A stretch of DNA of 64,000 nt, taken from contig NZ_PNEC01000054.1 in NCBI RefSeq assembly GCF_005886345.1, positions 62,001 to 126,000 on the forward strand, written 5' to 3'. The notes under the pieces are model-generated. The model saw only the letters and a list, made by a program, of their open reading frames with translations, searched no databases and had not been told where the DNA came from. Below are positions 16,705 to 25,459 of the stretch, piece after piece (the first letter of the stretch is position 1; every line of letters begins with the position of its first letter). The stretch is from Pseudoalteromonas phenolica. Its GTDB lineage: Bacteria; Pseudomonadota; Gammaproteobacteria; Enterobacterales; Alteromonadaceae. A program made the translations under genes and the position numbers.

Positions 16705-17673
16705 ATGTCTAAAATCTTTGCAGATAATAGCCTAACTATTGGCAATACTCCGATCGTTAAATTAAACCGTGTAACAGGTGGTAACGTTTTCGCTAAAGTT
16801 GAAGCTCGTAATCCAAGTTTCAGTGTTAAGTGCCGTATCGGTGCTTCAATGATCTGGGAAGCTGAAAAAGCTGGTACTTTAACTGAAGGCAAAGAAATCA
16901 TCGAACCAACTTCAGGTAACACAGGTATCGCACTTGCGTTTGTTGCTGCATCTCGTGGTTATAAACTAACGCTAACTATGCCAAATACAATGAGCCTTGA
17001 GCGTCGTAAGCTACTAAAAGCGCTAGGTGCTAACCTAGTTCTGACTGAAGGCGCTAAAGGTATGAAAGGCGCTATCGAAAAAGCGAATGAGATCCTAGCG
17101 AGCGATCCAGAAAAGTACGTATTACTTCAGCAATTCGAGAACCCAGCTAACCCGAAAATTCACTTCGAAACAACGGGTCCTGAAATTTTTGAAGCAATGG
17201 AAGGTAAAGTTGACTTCTTCGTAGCGGGTGTTGGTACGGGCGGTACTATTTCTGGTACTACACGTTACCTTAAGCAAGAGAAAGGTCTTGATGTAAAAGC
17301 TATCGCGGTTGAGCCTGTTGATTCTCCAGTTATCACGCAAACACTTGCAGGTGAAGAAGTTAAACCTGGTCCTCACAAAATCCAAGGTATTGGTGCGGGC
17401 TTCATTCCAGGTAACCTTGACCTAGAACTTATTGACGGTACTGAGCTAGTTTCAAATGAAGATGCAATTGAAATGGCACATCAGCTAATGCGTGATGAAG
17501 GTATCCTAGTGGGTATTTCTTCAGGTGCTGCTGTTGTTGCAGCTAAACGCCTTGCTGAGAAGCCTGAAAACGCTGGTAAGAACATTGTTGTTATTTTACC
17601 AAGTGCAACAGAGCGTTACCTATCAAGCCCTCTATTTGCAGACAAGTTCAGCGATCAAGAATTAGTTCAGTAA
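16705..17673 (+). CDS. cysK: Cysteine synthase A (O-acetylserine sulfhydrylase)
   Basis: The protein has 322 residues, matching CysK (323 in E. coli). The PLP lysine is K42 in NPSFSVKCRIG, the substrate loop TSGNTGIALAF and the phosphate-binding GVGTGGTISGTTRYL are intact, and SSGAAVVAA is present near the C-terminus. It joins O-acetylserine and sulfide to give cysteine in the cytoplasm. The start at 16705 is preferred over ATG at 16690 because AAAGAGA lies just upstream and the protein then begins MSKIF as in relatives. It stands alone with a terminator downstream; no CysB-type site was recognised. Confidence 0.95.
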   Translation: MSKIFADNSLTIGNTPIVKLNRVTGGNVFAKVEARNPSFSVKCRIGASMIWEAEKAGTLTEGKEIIEPTSGNTGIALAFVAASRGYKLTLTMPNTMSLERRKLLKALGANLVLTEGAKGMKGAIEKANEILASDPEKYVLLQQFENPANPKIHFETTGPEIFEAMEGKVDFFVAGVGTGGTISGTTRYLKQEKGLDVKAIAVEPVDSPVITQTLAGEEVKPGPHKIQGIGAGFIPGNLDLELIDGTELVSNEDAIEMAHQLMRDEGILVGISSGAAVVAAKRLAEKPENAGKNIVVILPSATERYLSSPLFADKFSDQELVQ

Positions 17674-17701
17674 TCGAATTACTGACTCTTTAGCACATAG
17701 G

Positions 17702-17734
17702 AAAGCCGACTATTGTCGGCTTTGTTCGTTTTTG
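17702..17734 (+). terminator. Intrinsic terminator after cysK
   Basis: AAAGCCGAC, loop TATT, GTCGGCTTT, followed by TGTTCGTTTTT. Confidence 0.85.
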
Positions 17735-17797
17735 CCTTTGCGTTTTCATCTGGGCTTCCTAAACTTAGAATTAAGTTTTTATCAAACTAACACCTTC

Positions 17798-18685
17798 ATG
17801 CGACTATTGATTTTTTTATTTCTCTTTTTTAGTGCCAGTGCTTTAGCCATTATGAATGTTGGCTATTTCAAAGATAACATCTATCAGGTGGTACAAGGCA
17901 AAACTTACAAAAATGGCCTGCTGTTTAATACTAATGACTCAGACCCTGTTCACATCGTAACACTTGATTGGCCGCCTTATATTGGTAGCCAGTTGTGCAA
18001 TAAAGGTTGGGTGTACCAATTCACAGTGGCTTTGCTGGTAGAACAAGGGTATAGCGTTTATGTTGAGTTTTTACCTTGGGCAAGGGCTGTAAGAGCCGCA
18101 GAACTTGGCAAAGCAGATATTCTCATGCCAGAGTACTACATTGAAGACTCAGCCCCTTCAGACACTGTTGAGGGCAAAACTAGGCGAGAACTCCTCGCGC
18201 TTTCAAACCCCTTTCCTGGCGGGGAGATTGGCTTTTTAAAACGCAAAGGAGATGCTGATAGATTTACCGGAAACTTACTGTCACTTAAGGGGCAAAAAAT
18301 TGGAGTTGTCAGAGGGTATCAAAACACCCCTGAATTTGATGCCATGATGGACAACAATGAGTTTACTATAATTGAAGCTGTGGACGACTTACAATTGGTC
18401 AAACTATTGGTTGGCAAACGTGTTGACCTAATCATTGGCGACCCAAAAGTGCTTAAATTCACCGTCAGTTACTCTGAACTGCCACGACCAGAAAAAGCGA
18501 CTCTGTTGCGAAATATAGAGCGAGAAACCCATTCGCTTCAGTACAATAACCTCTATTTTGCATTGAGCAAGCAATCTTCTCGCTGGCAAACATTGCTGGG
18601 CGACATCAATAAAAGCCTATATCAATTCAACAACAGTGGTGAAACAGATCGGATCGTCGATATGGGGATCACTGAGTGTTACTAA
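17798..18685 (+). CDS. Periplasmic substrate-binding-like protein (SBP family 3 fold)
   Basis: The protein has 295 residues from ATG 17798, which opens a clear signal peptide (MRLLIFLFLFFSASALA). An upstream in-frame TTG at 17732 would overlap the cysK terminator. The body has the SBP type-3 pattern: HIVTLDWPPYIGSQLCNKGW, YSVYVEFLPWARAVR, KADILMPEYYIE and GQKIGVVRGYQNTPEFDAM. No transporter genes lie alongside. Residues about 20-50 before the binding fold are not shared with typical family members. It differs clearly from the other protein of this type at 1020-1847. Ligand unknown. Confidence 0.75.
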   Translation: MRLLIFLFLFFSASALAIMNVGYFKDNIYQVVQGKTYKNGLLFNTNDSDPVHIVTLDWPPYIGSQLCNKGWVYQFTVALLVEQGYSVYVEFLPWARAVRAAELGKADILMPEYYIEDSAPSDTVEGKTRRELLALSNPFPGGEIGFLKRKGDADRFTGNLLSLKGQKIGVVRGYQNTPEFDAMMDNNEFTIIEAVDDLQLVKLLVGKRVDLIIGDPKVLKFTVSYSELPRPEKATLLRNIERETHSLQYNNLYFALSKQSSRWQTLLGDINKSLYQFNNSGETDRIVDMGITECY

Positions 18686-18808
18686 ATTCCATATTTGCTG
18701 ACATTTAGTTCGATTAAAGCTGTCCTTAAGCACTTTTTTATAAAATTTTATTTAACTTTAACTATTCATTATTTAAACTAAACAAAATTTCAGTTTAATA
18801 GGAATAGT

Positions 18809-19663
18809 ATGAAAAACTTTCTCGTTATTTTTTCACTGATCTCACTTTTATTCGCAACTAGCTTCGATGCTGAAGCCCGTAAGAAGTTCGGTAAAAAGAA
18901 ATCAGGAAAAACACACAGCACTTCAACTACTCAGCAAAAACAACAAGTTGATACAAAAAGCTTACCTGCAAAAACAGCTGGTAAATCAAGTAAAAAAGGC
19001 ATTATGGCCGGTGTACTTGGTGGTTTATTAGCAGGTGGTTTAATTGCTGCTATGATGGGTGATGATTTTGAAGGCTTCCAGTTCTTAGAAATGATCCTGC
19101 TAGCGATTGCAGCATTTGTTATTTTCAAGCTGATCAAAGGCATGATGGCAAAGCGCCAGCAGCCGCAAATGGCAGGTGTTCCTCAGTTTGGTCAACAACA
19201 ACAATTCCAACAACAACCGCAGCAATTCCAATCGCAGCAGCCTCTCCAGTCTTCAGGTGGTTTCGGACAGCAAAATGATGTGCCATTTAACCTGCCTAAA
19301 GATTTCGATATTAACGGCTTCTTACAAGGCGCACGTGAGCACTATCACACAGTACAAAAAGCGTGGAATGACAAAGACTACAAAAAAATGGCTGAGTACC
19401 TAAGTCCAGCATTAGTTGAAGAATTTAAATCTGAGCGTGAACAACATGACAGTGTTAAAACTGAAGTAATGTTTGTTGATGCTCAACTTGTTCGTGCAGA
19501 CACGCACCCACATGTTTGGGAAGTGAGCATTATGTTTAAAGGTAAATACCGTGACCTTGGTGACAATCAAGAAGAGCCTATTCATGAGATTTGGCACTTA
19601 GAGCGCCAAACTCAAGGTGATGCGCCTTGGTTAATCGTTGGTGTTGAAGACCTGATTGATTAA
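18809..19663 (+). CDS. Tim44-like domain membrane protein
   Basis: The protein has 284 residues: an N-terminal hydrophobic signal (residues 1-23, ending DAEA), a lysine-rich linker, a glycine-rich membrane segment (IMAGVLGGLLAGGLIAAMM) and a second span (FLEMILLAIAAFVIFKLI). A glutamine/proline-rich stretch follows (about residues 118-150), then a C-terminal Tim44/MrpL45-like domain (about 165-284, FLQGAREHYHTVQKAWNDKD ... EYLSPALVEEF). Bacterial relatives are membrane proteins of unknown role; the mitochondrial namesake tethers the import motor. The gene is monocistronic with its own terminator. Confidence 0.8.
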   Translation: MKNFLVIFSLISLLFATSFDAEARKKFGKKKSGKTHSTSTTQQKQQVDTKSLPAKTAGKSSKKGIMAGVLGGLLAGGLIAAMMGDDFEGFQFLEMILLAIAAFVIFKLIKGMMAKRQQPQMAGVPQFGQQQQFQQQPQQFQSQQPLQSSGGFGQQNDVPFNLPKDFDINGFLQGAREHYHTVQKAWNDKDYKKMAEYLSPALVEEFKSEREQHDSVKTEVMFVDAQLVRADTHPHVWEVSIMFKGKYRDLGDNQEEPIHEIWHLERQTQGDAPWLIVGVEDLID

Positions 19664-19680
19664 TTTATCAATAAATATTG

Positions 19681-19707
19681 AAAACGCCTCTATATGGGGC
19701 GTTTTTT
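19681..19707 (+). terminator. Intrinsic terminator after the Tim44-like gene
   Basis: AAAACGCC, a short loop, GGGGCG and six T. Confidence 0.8.
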
Positions 19708-19770
19708 ATGCCCGAATTTTAGGTCTTTTCTAGTCATTCAACTCTTATAGCTCGTTACTCTATGTTCTAG

Positions 19771-19804
19771 CTTTTAGCTTTTAGCTTTTAGCTTTTAGCT
19801 TTTA
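19771..19804. repeat. Tandem repeat of CTTTTAG, nearly five copies
   Basis: Four perfect heptamers and a partial fifth lie between two convergent terminators. No function is apparent. Confidence 0.85.
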
Positions 19805-19811
19805 AAAAAAT

Positions 19812-19839
19812 AAAAAACCCCAGCTTTCGCTAGGGTTTT
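19812..19839 (-). terminator. Intrinsic terminator after ihfA
   Basis: On the minus strand AAAACCCTAGC, loop GAAA, GCTGGGGTTTT then TTATTTTTTT. It ends the pheS-pheT-ihfA transcript. Confidence 0.85.
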
Positions 19840-19867
19840 CTTTATAAATCAGGTGAGACTAGATAGA

Positions 19868-20164
19868 CTATTCTTTGCTTGTTCCTACTTCTACACGTGT
19901 CTTTAACTTCTGCCCAGGGCGGAAAGTTACAACACGACGCGCAGAGATTGGAATATCCTCTCCCGTTTTAGGATTACGTCCTGGTCTCTCTTTTTTGTCT
20001 CTTAGATCAAAGTTGCCAAAACCAGAAAGCTTTACCTGCTCTCCTTTTTCCAGCGCTGAGCGGATTTCTTCAAAAAACGCTTCAACTATGTCTTTGGCAT
20101 CCTTTTTGTTCATCCCCAATTTTTCAAATAGGTGTTCAGCTATGTCTGCTTTAGTAAGCGCCAT
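19868..20164 (-). CDS. ihfA: Integration host factor alpha subunit IhfA
   Basis: The protein has 98 residues, the normal length. It is a DNABII-family protein with helices ALTKADIAEHLFEKLGMNKKDAKDIVEAF reduced to the family pattern, the beta-arm region GRNPKTGEDIPISARRVVTF and the alpha-type motif FRPGQKLKTRVE. With IhfB it bends DNA by inserting proline at the arm tip (the GRNPKTGE loop). It follows pheT by two bases, the conserved pheST-ihfA operon of gammaproteobacteria. Confidence 0.96.
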   Translation of the reverse strand: MALTKADIAEHLFEKLGMNKKDAKDIVEAFFEEIRSALEKGEQVKLSGFGNFDLRDKKERPGRNPKTGEDIPISARRVVTFRPGQKLKTRVEVGTSKE

Positions 20165-20166
20165 AT

Positions 20167-22554
20167 CTAGTCCCTCAACGATGCATTAAATTTGTTGGCA
20201 AGTTCTGCCACCACGTTTTCTACAAGCGCATTGATATCATTCTCTTCGAGCGTTTTATCAGCAGCTTGCAATGTTAGAGCAATCGCTAGGCTCTTAAAGC
20301 CCGGCTCAATACCTTTGCCCTTGTACACATCGAATAAGTTTAGGTCAACTAATTGATTTCCGCCAACTTTCTCAATGCTATTTAAAATATCGCCTATTTT
20401 TACGTCATCCGCAACTAAAATAGCAATATCTCTGCGATTTGATGGGAATTTTGACACGCTAACCGCTTCTGGCAGCTTACGAACAACTAATGCATCTGCT
20501 TCAATTTCAAATACAAACGCCGAATTGTTTAAACCAAGAGACTTTTGAAGCTGAGGGTGCACAGCACCAATAAAACCAACTTTCTTATCGTCTAAGTAAA
20601 TTGCAGCAGATTGACCTGGGTGAAGACCATCATTTGCTTCAGCTTTAAACGAGAAACGACTTACGTCATTTGTTAAAGCGATAAGCGCTTCTACATCGCC
20701 TTTAGCGTCAAAGAAATCAACTGGCTTAGACTCGATTGACCAATGCTCGTTATGGGTATTACCGTAAATGATACCACCAAGAACCGCGATTTGGCTCACA
20801 CCGTTTTCTGCAGTCTCATCTTTTAAGAACTTTAAGCCATGCTCAAAGAAGCGTAAACGTGATTGCTGACGGTTTTGGTTATATACAACCGTATTGATTA
20901 AACCTGTCAGTAAGCTTACACGCATTGCCGACATTTCAATCGAAATTGGGTGTGGTAATACTAATGCATCGCTCTGTGGATGAAGCTGCTGCTGTACTTT
21001 AGGGTCTACGAAGCTATACGTAATCGCTTCTTGGTAGCCACGTGCAACCAGCTCATTTCTGAATTTAGCAACTGGAAGTTTAGCTTCTTGGTGTGTTGTC
21101 ATCTTAAGCGCAGCTGTCGGTGCTACATTTGGAATATTGTTATAACCAAATACACGCGCCACTTCTTCGATTAGGTCTTCTTCGATGCTAATATCGAAAC
21201 GGTAGCTTGGCACTTGTGCACTCCAAGTATCGTCTGCAAATTCAACCGTTAAACCTAAGCGAGTTAGGATATCTGTTACCTTAGCATCTTCAATGTGATA
21301 ACCGATTACGCGGTCTAAACGCTCACGACGAAGAGTTACTGACTTTTCAGCTGGAAGATCTGCTTCAGATACTGCCTCAACAACTGGACCTGCTTCACCA
21401 CCTACAATCTCAAGTAGAAGTGCTGTTGCGCGCTCCATAGCATCGCGTTGCAGTTTAGGGTCAACACCACGCTCATAACGGTGTGATGCATCTGTGTGTA
21501 AGCCGTAGCTACGCGCTTGGCCTGCAATCGCCAATGGTGCGAAGAAAGCGCTCTCAAGTAAGATGTCTTGCGTGCCTTCTTTAACGCCAGAGCCTTCGCC
21601 GCCAAAAATACCCGCCATTGCTAACGCTTTATTTTCATCAGCGATAAGTAACGTTGAAGGGTTAAGTTTTGCCATATTACCGTCAAGTAACACTAGCTCT
21701 TCATTTTCGTTTGCGTTGCGAACTTTAATACCACCTTCAATTGCAGCTAAATCAAACGCATGCATTGGGTGACCAAGCTCTAGTAACACATAGTTTGTTA
21801 CGTCAACAACTGGGTCGATTGAACGTACGCCTGAACGACGAAGCTTTTCAACCATCCAAAGCGGTGTTGTCGCTTCAAGGTTAATACCTTTAATGATACG
21901 GCCTAAGTAACGAGGACAAGCTTGGCTGTTTACTAGCTCAATATTAATCGTGTCTTCTATTGTTGGATCAACTGCAGCAATCGCAACTTCTGTTACATCT
22001 TGGCTGTTCAATACACCAACTTCACGTGCAAGACCTTTGATACCTAAGCAGTCACTGCGGTTCGCTGTTAGATCAACGTCAATTGTTACATCATCAAGGT
22101 TAAAGTATTCACGAATACATTGGCCAATTGGTGCATCTGCTGGCAGTTCTAAAATACCGTCTGAGCTTTCAGCCATGCCTAGCTCTTCAAACGCACATAA
22201 CATGCCGTGAGAAGGTTGACCACGAAGCTTTGCTTTTTTAATTTTGAAGTCGCCAGGTAATACTGCGCCAACTTTAGCAACCGCAACTTTTAGACCTTGG
22301 CGACAGTTTGCTGCACCACACACGATGTCTAGCAGCTCGTCTTCGCCTACATTGATTTTTGTTACGCGTAATTTGTCAGCATCAGGGTGTTGACCACACT
22401 CAACCACTTCACCAATTACAACGCCACTGAAGTCACCAGCAACAGCGTCTACGCCATCAACTTCAAGGCCAGCCATTGAAAGTTGTTCAGAAAGAGCCTC
22501 GGTATCGATAGCTGGATTTACCCACTCACGTAACCACTTTTCACTAAATTTCAT
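20167..22554 (-). CDS. pheT: Phenylalanyl-tRNA synthetase beta subunit
   Basis: The protein has 795 residues, as in E. coli. Domains: N-terminal tRNA-binding EMAP-like domain (about residues 40-150, VVIGEVVECGQHPDADKLRVTK), B3/B4 editing domain (about 210-390, with GRIIKGINLE and THYR-like DASHRYERGVDP), B5 domain (about 400-475) and the C-terminal ferredoxin-like anticodon-binding domain (about 700-795, SKFPSNRRDIAILV). It forms the alpha2-beta2 enzyme that charges tRNA-Phe. It is separated from pheS by 13 bases. Confidence 0.97.
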   Translation of the reverse strand: MKFSEKWLREWVNPAIDTEALSEQLSMAGLEVDGVDAVAGDFSGVVIGEVVECGQHPDADKLRVTKINVGEDELLDIVCGAANCRQGLKVAVAKVGAVLPGDFKIKKAKLRGQPSHGMLCAFEELGMAESSDGILELPADAPIGQCIREYFNLDDVTIDVDLTANRSDCLGIKGLAREVGVLNSQDVTEVAIAAVDPTIEDTINIELVNSQACPRYLGRIIKGINLEATTPLWMVEKLRRSGVRSIDPVVDVTNYVLLELGHPMHAFDLAAIEGGIKVRNANENEELVLLDGNMAKLNPSTLLIADENKALAMAGIFGGEGSGVKEGTQDILLESAFFAPLAIAGQARSYGLHTDASHRYERGVDPKLQRDAMERATALLLEIVGGEAGPVVEAVSEADLPAEKSVTLRRERLDRVIGYHIEDAKVTDILTRLGLTVEFADDTWSAQVPSYRFDISIEEDLIEEVARVFGYNNIPNVAPTAALKMTTHQEAKLPVAKFRNELVARGYQEAITYSFVDPKVQQQLHPQSDALVLPHPISIEMSAMRVSLLTGLINTVVYNQNRQQSRLRFFEHGLKFLKDETAENGVSQIAVLGGIIYGNTHNEHWSIESKPVDFFDAKGDVEALIALTNDVSRFSFKAEANDGLHPGQSAAIYLDDKKVGFIGAVHPQLQKSLGLNNSAFVFEIEADALVVRKLPEAVSVSKFPSNRRDIAILVADDVKIGDILNSIEKVGGNQLVDLNLFDVYKGKGIEPGFKSLAIALTLQAADKTLEENDINALVENVVAELANKFNASLRD

Positions 22555-22567
22555 ATTTCTTCCGCTC

Positions 22568-23548
22568 TTATCTGAATTGGTTTAGGAATTTCATGTCATT
22601 TTCGAAGAACGCACGTAAGTCGTTCACACCGTAGCGAAGCATAGTTAAACGCTCAACGCCCATGCCGAATGCAAAGCCTGTGTATTTTTCTGGGTCAATG
22701 CCAACAGATTTTAGTACGTTTGGATGCACCATACCGCAGCCTAATACTTCTAACCATTTACCGTTTTTACCTTTTACGTCTACTTCAGCAGAAGGCTCTG
22801 TGAACGGGAAGTAAGATGGACGGAAACGGATTTCCATATCTTCTTCAAAGAAGTTGCGAAGGAAGTCGTGCAAAATACCTTTCAGTTCAGTAAAGCTCAC
22901 ATCAGTATCAACCATTAGGCCTTCAACTTGGTGGAACATTGGCGTATGTGTTTGGTCGTAGTCGTTACGGTAAACACGGCCAGGAGAGATAATACGTAGT
23001 GGCGGCTGTTCAGTTTCCATAGTACGGATCTGCACACCACTTGTTTGCGTACGTAAAACCAACTTAGGGTTAAAATAGAAAGTATCGTGATCAGCTCGTG
23101 CTGGATGATGCTCAGGAATATTCAGTGCATCAAAGTTGTGGAAGTCGTCTTCAACTTCAGGACCAGATTTAACAGCAAAACCTAACTCGCCAAAGAAAGT
23201 TTCAATTCTTTCAATTGTACGAGTTACTGGGTGAATGCCCCCTGTCGGCATTACACGACCTGGTAAAGTCACATCAATTGTTTCTGCAGCGAGTTTCTTT
23301 TCAAGCTCAGCAGCAACTAATGCTTCTCTCTTTTCGTTAATTGCGTCTTGTACTTGCGTTTTAGCTTTGTTGATCACAGCACCTGCGTCTTTACGCTCTT
23401 CTGGTGCTAATTTACCTAAAGTCTTTAAAAGACCTGTGATCTCACCTTTTTTACCAAGGTATTTTACGCGTACATCTTCTAGATGCGCAATTTCGCTCGC
23501 GCTCGAAACGGCTTCAAGCGCTTCGGCTAAGATATTCTCTAAGTTCAT
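22568..23548 (-). CDS. pheS: Phenylalanyl-tRNA synthetase alpha subunit
   Basis: The protein has 326 residues, normal length. An N-terminal coiled-coil (about 1-85) precedes the class II catalytic core with HPVTRTIERIETFFGELGF, motif 2 PGRVYRNDYDQTHTPMFHQ-type sequence and motif 3 GFAFGMGVERLTMLRYG. The 83-base gap upstream, between hda and pheS, is too short for the leader-peptide attenuator that regulates pheST in enteric bacteria, and I see no phenylalanine-rich leader there. Transcription may come from the hda side. Confidence 0.97.
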   Translation of the reverse strand: MNLENILAEALEAVSSASEIAHLEDVRVKYLGKKGEITGLLKTLGKLAPEERKDAGAVINKAKTQVQDAINEKREALVAAELEKKLAAETIDVTLPGRVMPTGGIHPVTRTIERIETFFGELGFAVKSGPEVEDDFHNFDALNIPEHHPARADHDTFYFNPKLVLRTQTSGVQIRTMETEQPPLRIISPGRVYRNDYDQTHTPMFHQVEGLMVDTDVSFTELKGILHDFLRNFFEEDMEIRFRPSYFPFTEPSAEVDVKGKNGKWLEVLGCGMVHPNVLKSVGIDPEKYTGFAFGMGVERLTMLRYGVNDLRAFFENDMKFLNQFR

Positions 23549-23631
23549 TTTCTACCTGATCTTTATTGAGGTAATTTGCTGTTTATTAATCGACAATGAT
23601 AACTGAAAGCAAGGCCTGGATTCTAGCCCTT

Positions 23632-24339
23632 CTACAGTTTTAAAGTGGCTTTTATGAAAGGAATTGTGAGTTTTCTTTGTGCAGCCATGGATGCATGATC
23701 GAGTCTGTCTAAAATATCGAGTAAAGCGCGCATATCACGGCTTAGTCTGGTCAGTAAAAAACGCGCACATTCGTCGGTTAACTCAAGGCCACGCATATTG
23801 GCACGTTTAACTAAGGCTTCTGCTTTATCATCATCACTCATAGAGCGAATTTGGAAAGTTGTGCCCCACTTTAGACGAGACTCTAAATCAGGCAAATTGA
23901 TATGTAGCATATCTGGCAGTAAATCTGCCGTGACCACTAAACACTTACCTTTTTCATTGAAACGATTGAAAAAGTTAAATAGCGCTTTTTCCCACACATC
24001 AACACCTGCAACTAAATGCACGTCATCGATACACAGTACATCTAAAGACTCTAAACCATCGAGAACTTCTGGGCCAAAACTGATTACTTCTCGAAGGCTT
24101 AATAGCATAGTCGATAAGCCTAACTCTTGTGCCGCAATACAAGTGGCATAGAGCAAGTGTGACTTTCCAGAATCAGCTAAACCACATAAATAAGTAAACT
24201 GGAAATCTTCACTGCGGTTTTCTAATGCAGCCTTTAGATGATTCACCTCTAGAGATTCTTCCCCGCCAAAATAGGCACTGAATGTTTCATCATCGGGTAA
24301 AGTCACTGGCAAAGCCATTTGTATGGGCTGAAATTGCAT
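23632..24339 (-). CDS. hda: DnaA regulatory inactivator Hda
   Basis: The protein has 235 residues, normal for Hda. It starts with a sliding-clamp-binding motif near residues 6-10 (QMALPV), followed by a DnaA-like AAA+ domain with a Walker A variant GLADSGKSHLLYA, Walker B VLCIDDVHLVAG and sensor/arginine-finger region LPDLESRLKWG. With the beta clamp it stimulates ATP hydrolysis by DnaA and so prevents over-initiation of replication. It overlaps the stop of the DUF2066 gene by one base (TAATG), so the two are translationally coupled. Confidence 0.93.
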   Translation of the reverse strand: MQFQPIQMALPVTLPDDETFSAYFGGEESLEVNHLKAALENRSEDFQFTYLCGLADSGKSHLLYATCIAAQELGLSTMLLSLREVISFGPEVLDGLESLDVLCIDDVHLVAGVDVWEKALFNFFNRFNEKGKCLVVTADLLPDMLHINLPDLESRLKWGTTFQIRSMSDDDKAEALVKRANMRGLELTDECARFLLTRLSRDMRALLDILDRLDHASMAAQRKLTIPFIKATLKL

Positions 24340-25421
24340 TACTCACCTACCCATGAGTACTTTAGGTTGTGGCTGTCTTCAAGTTGATAAAAAGCTCTAG
24401 GATCAACAAATGGCGTAAAGCTTTGCTCGAGTTTAATCGCTTTAACTAAGTCAGTGACATCCGAAGTGTGCTCAACCAAAAACTTTACCGCATCGTTTGT
24501 GCGTTCGATGACGTCTACTTCGACAACGGTACTGATGCTGATAAGCTGTCTTCTCGCCTGCTCTATGGTCACAAAATCAGTTAACTTATCAACAGTCAGA
24601 ACAGAGCTAGCTGATGCATAGGTCTTGTTGGGATCAATAGCAAACTGCTTGACCAAAGCATCAGAGAAATTATTGACCATTTGAATAAGCACTTGTTGCT
24701 TGTCACCTACCAATTGATTCGATTCAAATAATTCAGCATCGGTGTAGCGCCATTCTAATTGCCAGAAATCACTGGCTTCTGGTTTGAACATTCTCGCTGT
24801 GATCACGCGCTCTGCTTGGTAACGCATCGACGCAATTTCAACTGGCTCAGAAAAGTTACCCCACACCTCAGCGATACCTACTTTACTTCTATCTTCTAAA
24901 TCCATCAGTGGTACAACAATCGGCACGCCCCAATCTTGGGCAGTATCATAAATAAGACGCTCTAACTGAGGGTAGCTTTCTTGAGTCACGAAATCTCTAC
25001 GAAAACCATCTTCAATCGCAAGCCATATGGCAATTTTAGGTCTTCTATTTCCCCATAAAGGTAAGTTTGAATCTCGAACTAACTCTTCGACTTTTTGTGC
25101 TTCAAACTTTACTTTAATTTGCAGATCACCTTCGCGGGTTTCTAAGTACTCATATTTCAACATGTAATCTGAAATTGAAAGCATAGCTTGACGAATTAAA
25201 GGGTGGGAGTTGGCTTGTGATTTACCTGTCAGCTTTTTAATGACATTAGTGAGCGCTGCTTTACTCGCTTCAACACGACTTGCACGCGTTTTATCGTCTA
25301 TATAAAGCGTGCTTTCATAGAGATCGAGTACTTCTATGGCTTTAGCAAAAGCTGGGAACAATATACATAAAAAAACAAGCAGTCTTAAAGTCATATCAAG
25401 CAAATAAAAAAACGTTTGCAT
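24339..25421 (-). CDS. Exported DUF2066 domain protein
   Basis: The protein has 360 residues with an N-terminal hydrophobic signal ending in FAKA near residue 28. It has the DUF2066 pattern seen next to hda in many gammaproteobacteria (RASRVEASKAALTNVIKKLTG, LRYEY-like DYMLKYEY, WGNRRPKIAIWLAIEDG). Function unknown; it is probably periplasmic. ATG at 25421 is kept because AGGA sits five to six bases upstream; an internal ATG at 25394 gives a more compact signal peptide but lacks a ribosome site. It overlaps hda by one base. Confidence 0.8.
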   Translation of the reverse strand: MQTFFYLLDMTLRLLVFLCILFPAFAKAIEVLDLYESTLYIDDKTRASRVEASKAALTNVIKKLTGKSQANSHPLIRQAMLSISDYMLKYEYLETREGDLQIKVKFEAQKVEELVRDSNLPLWGNRRPKIAIWLAIEDGFRRDFVTQESYPQLERLIYDTAQDWGVPIVVPLMDLEDRSKVGIAEVWGNFSEPVEIASMRYQAERVITARMFKPEASDFWQLEWRYTDAELFESNQLVGDKQQVLIQMVNNFSDALVKQFAIDPNKTYASASSVLTVDKLTDFVTIEQARRQLISISTVVEVDVIERTNDAVKFLVEHTSDVTDLVKAIKLEQSFTPFVDPRAFYQLEDSHNLKYSWVGE

Positions 25422-25459
25422 TTGATCCTAAAGGAACTAAAAGATAAAGCAAGTTAAAC

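Noticed and set aside
23549..23631. Search for a phenylalanine leader peptide and attenuator before pheS
   Set aside because: The gap is only 83 bases, with no run of Phe codons and no hairpin with a T-run.
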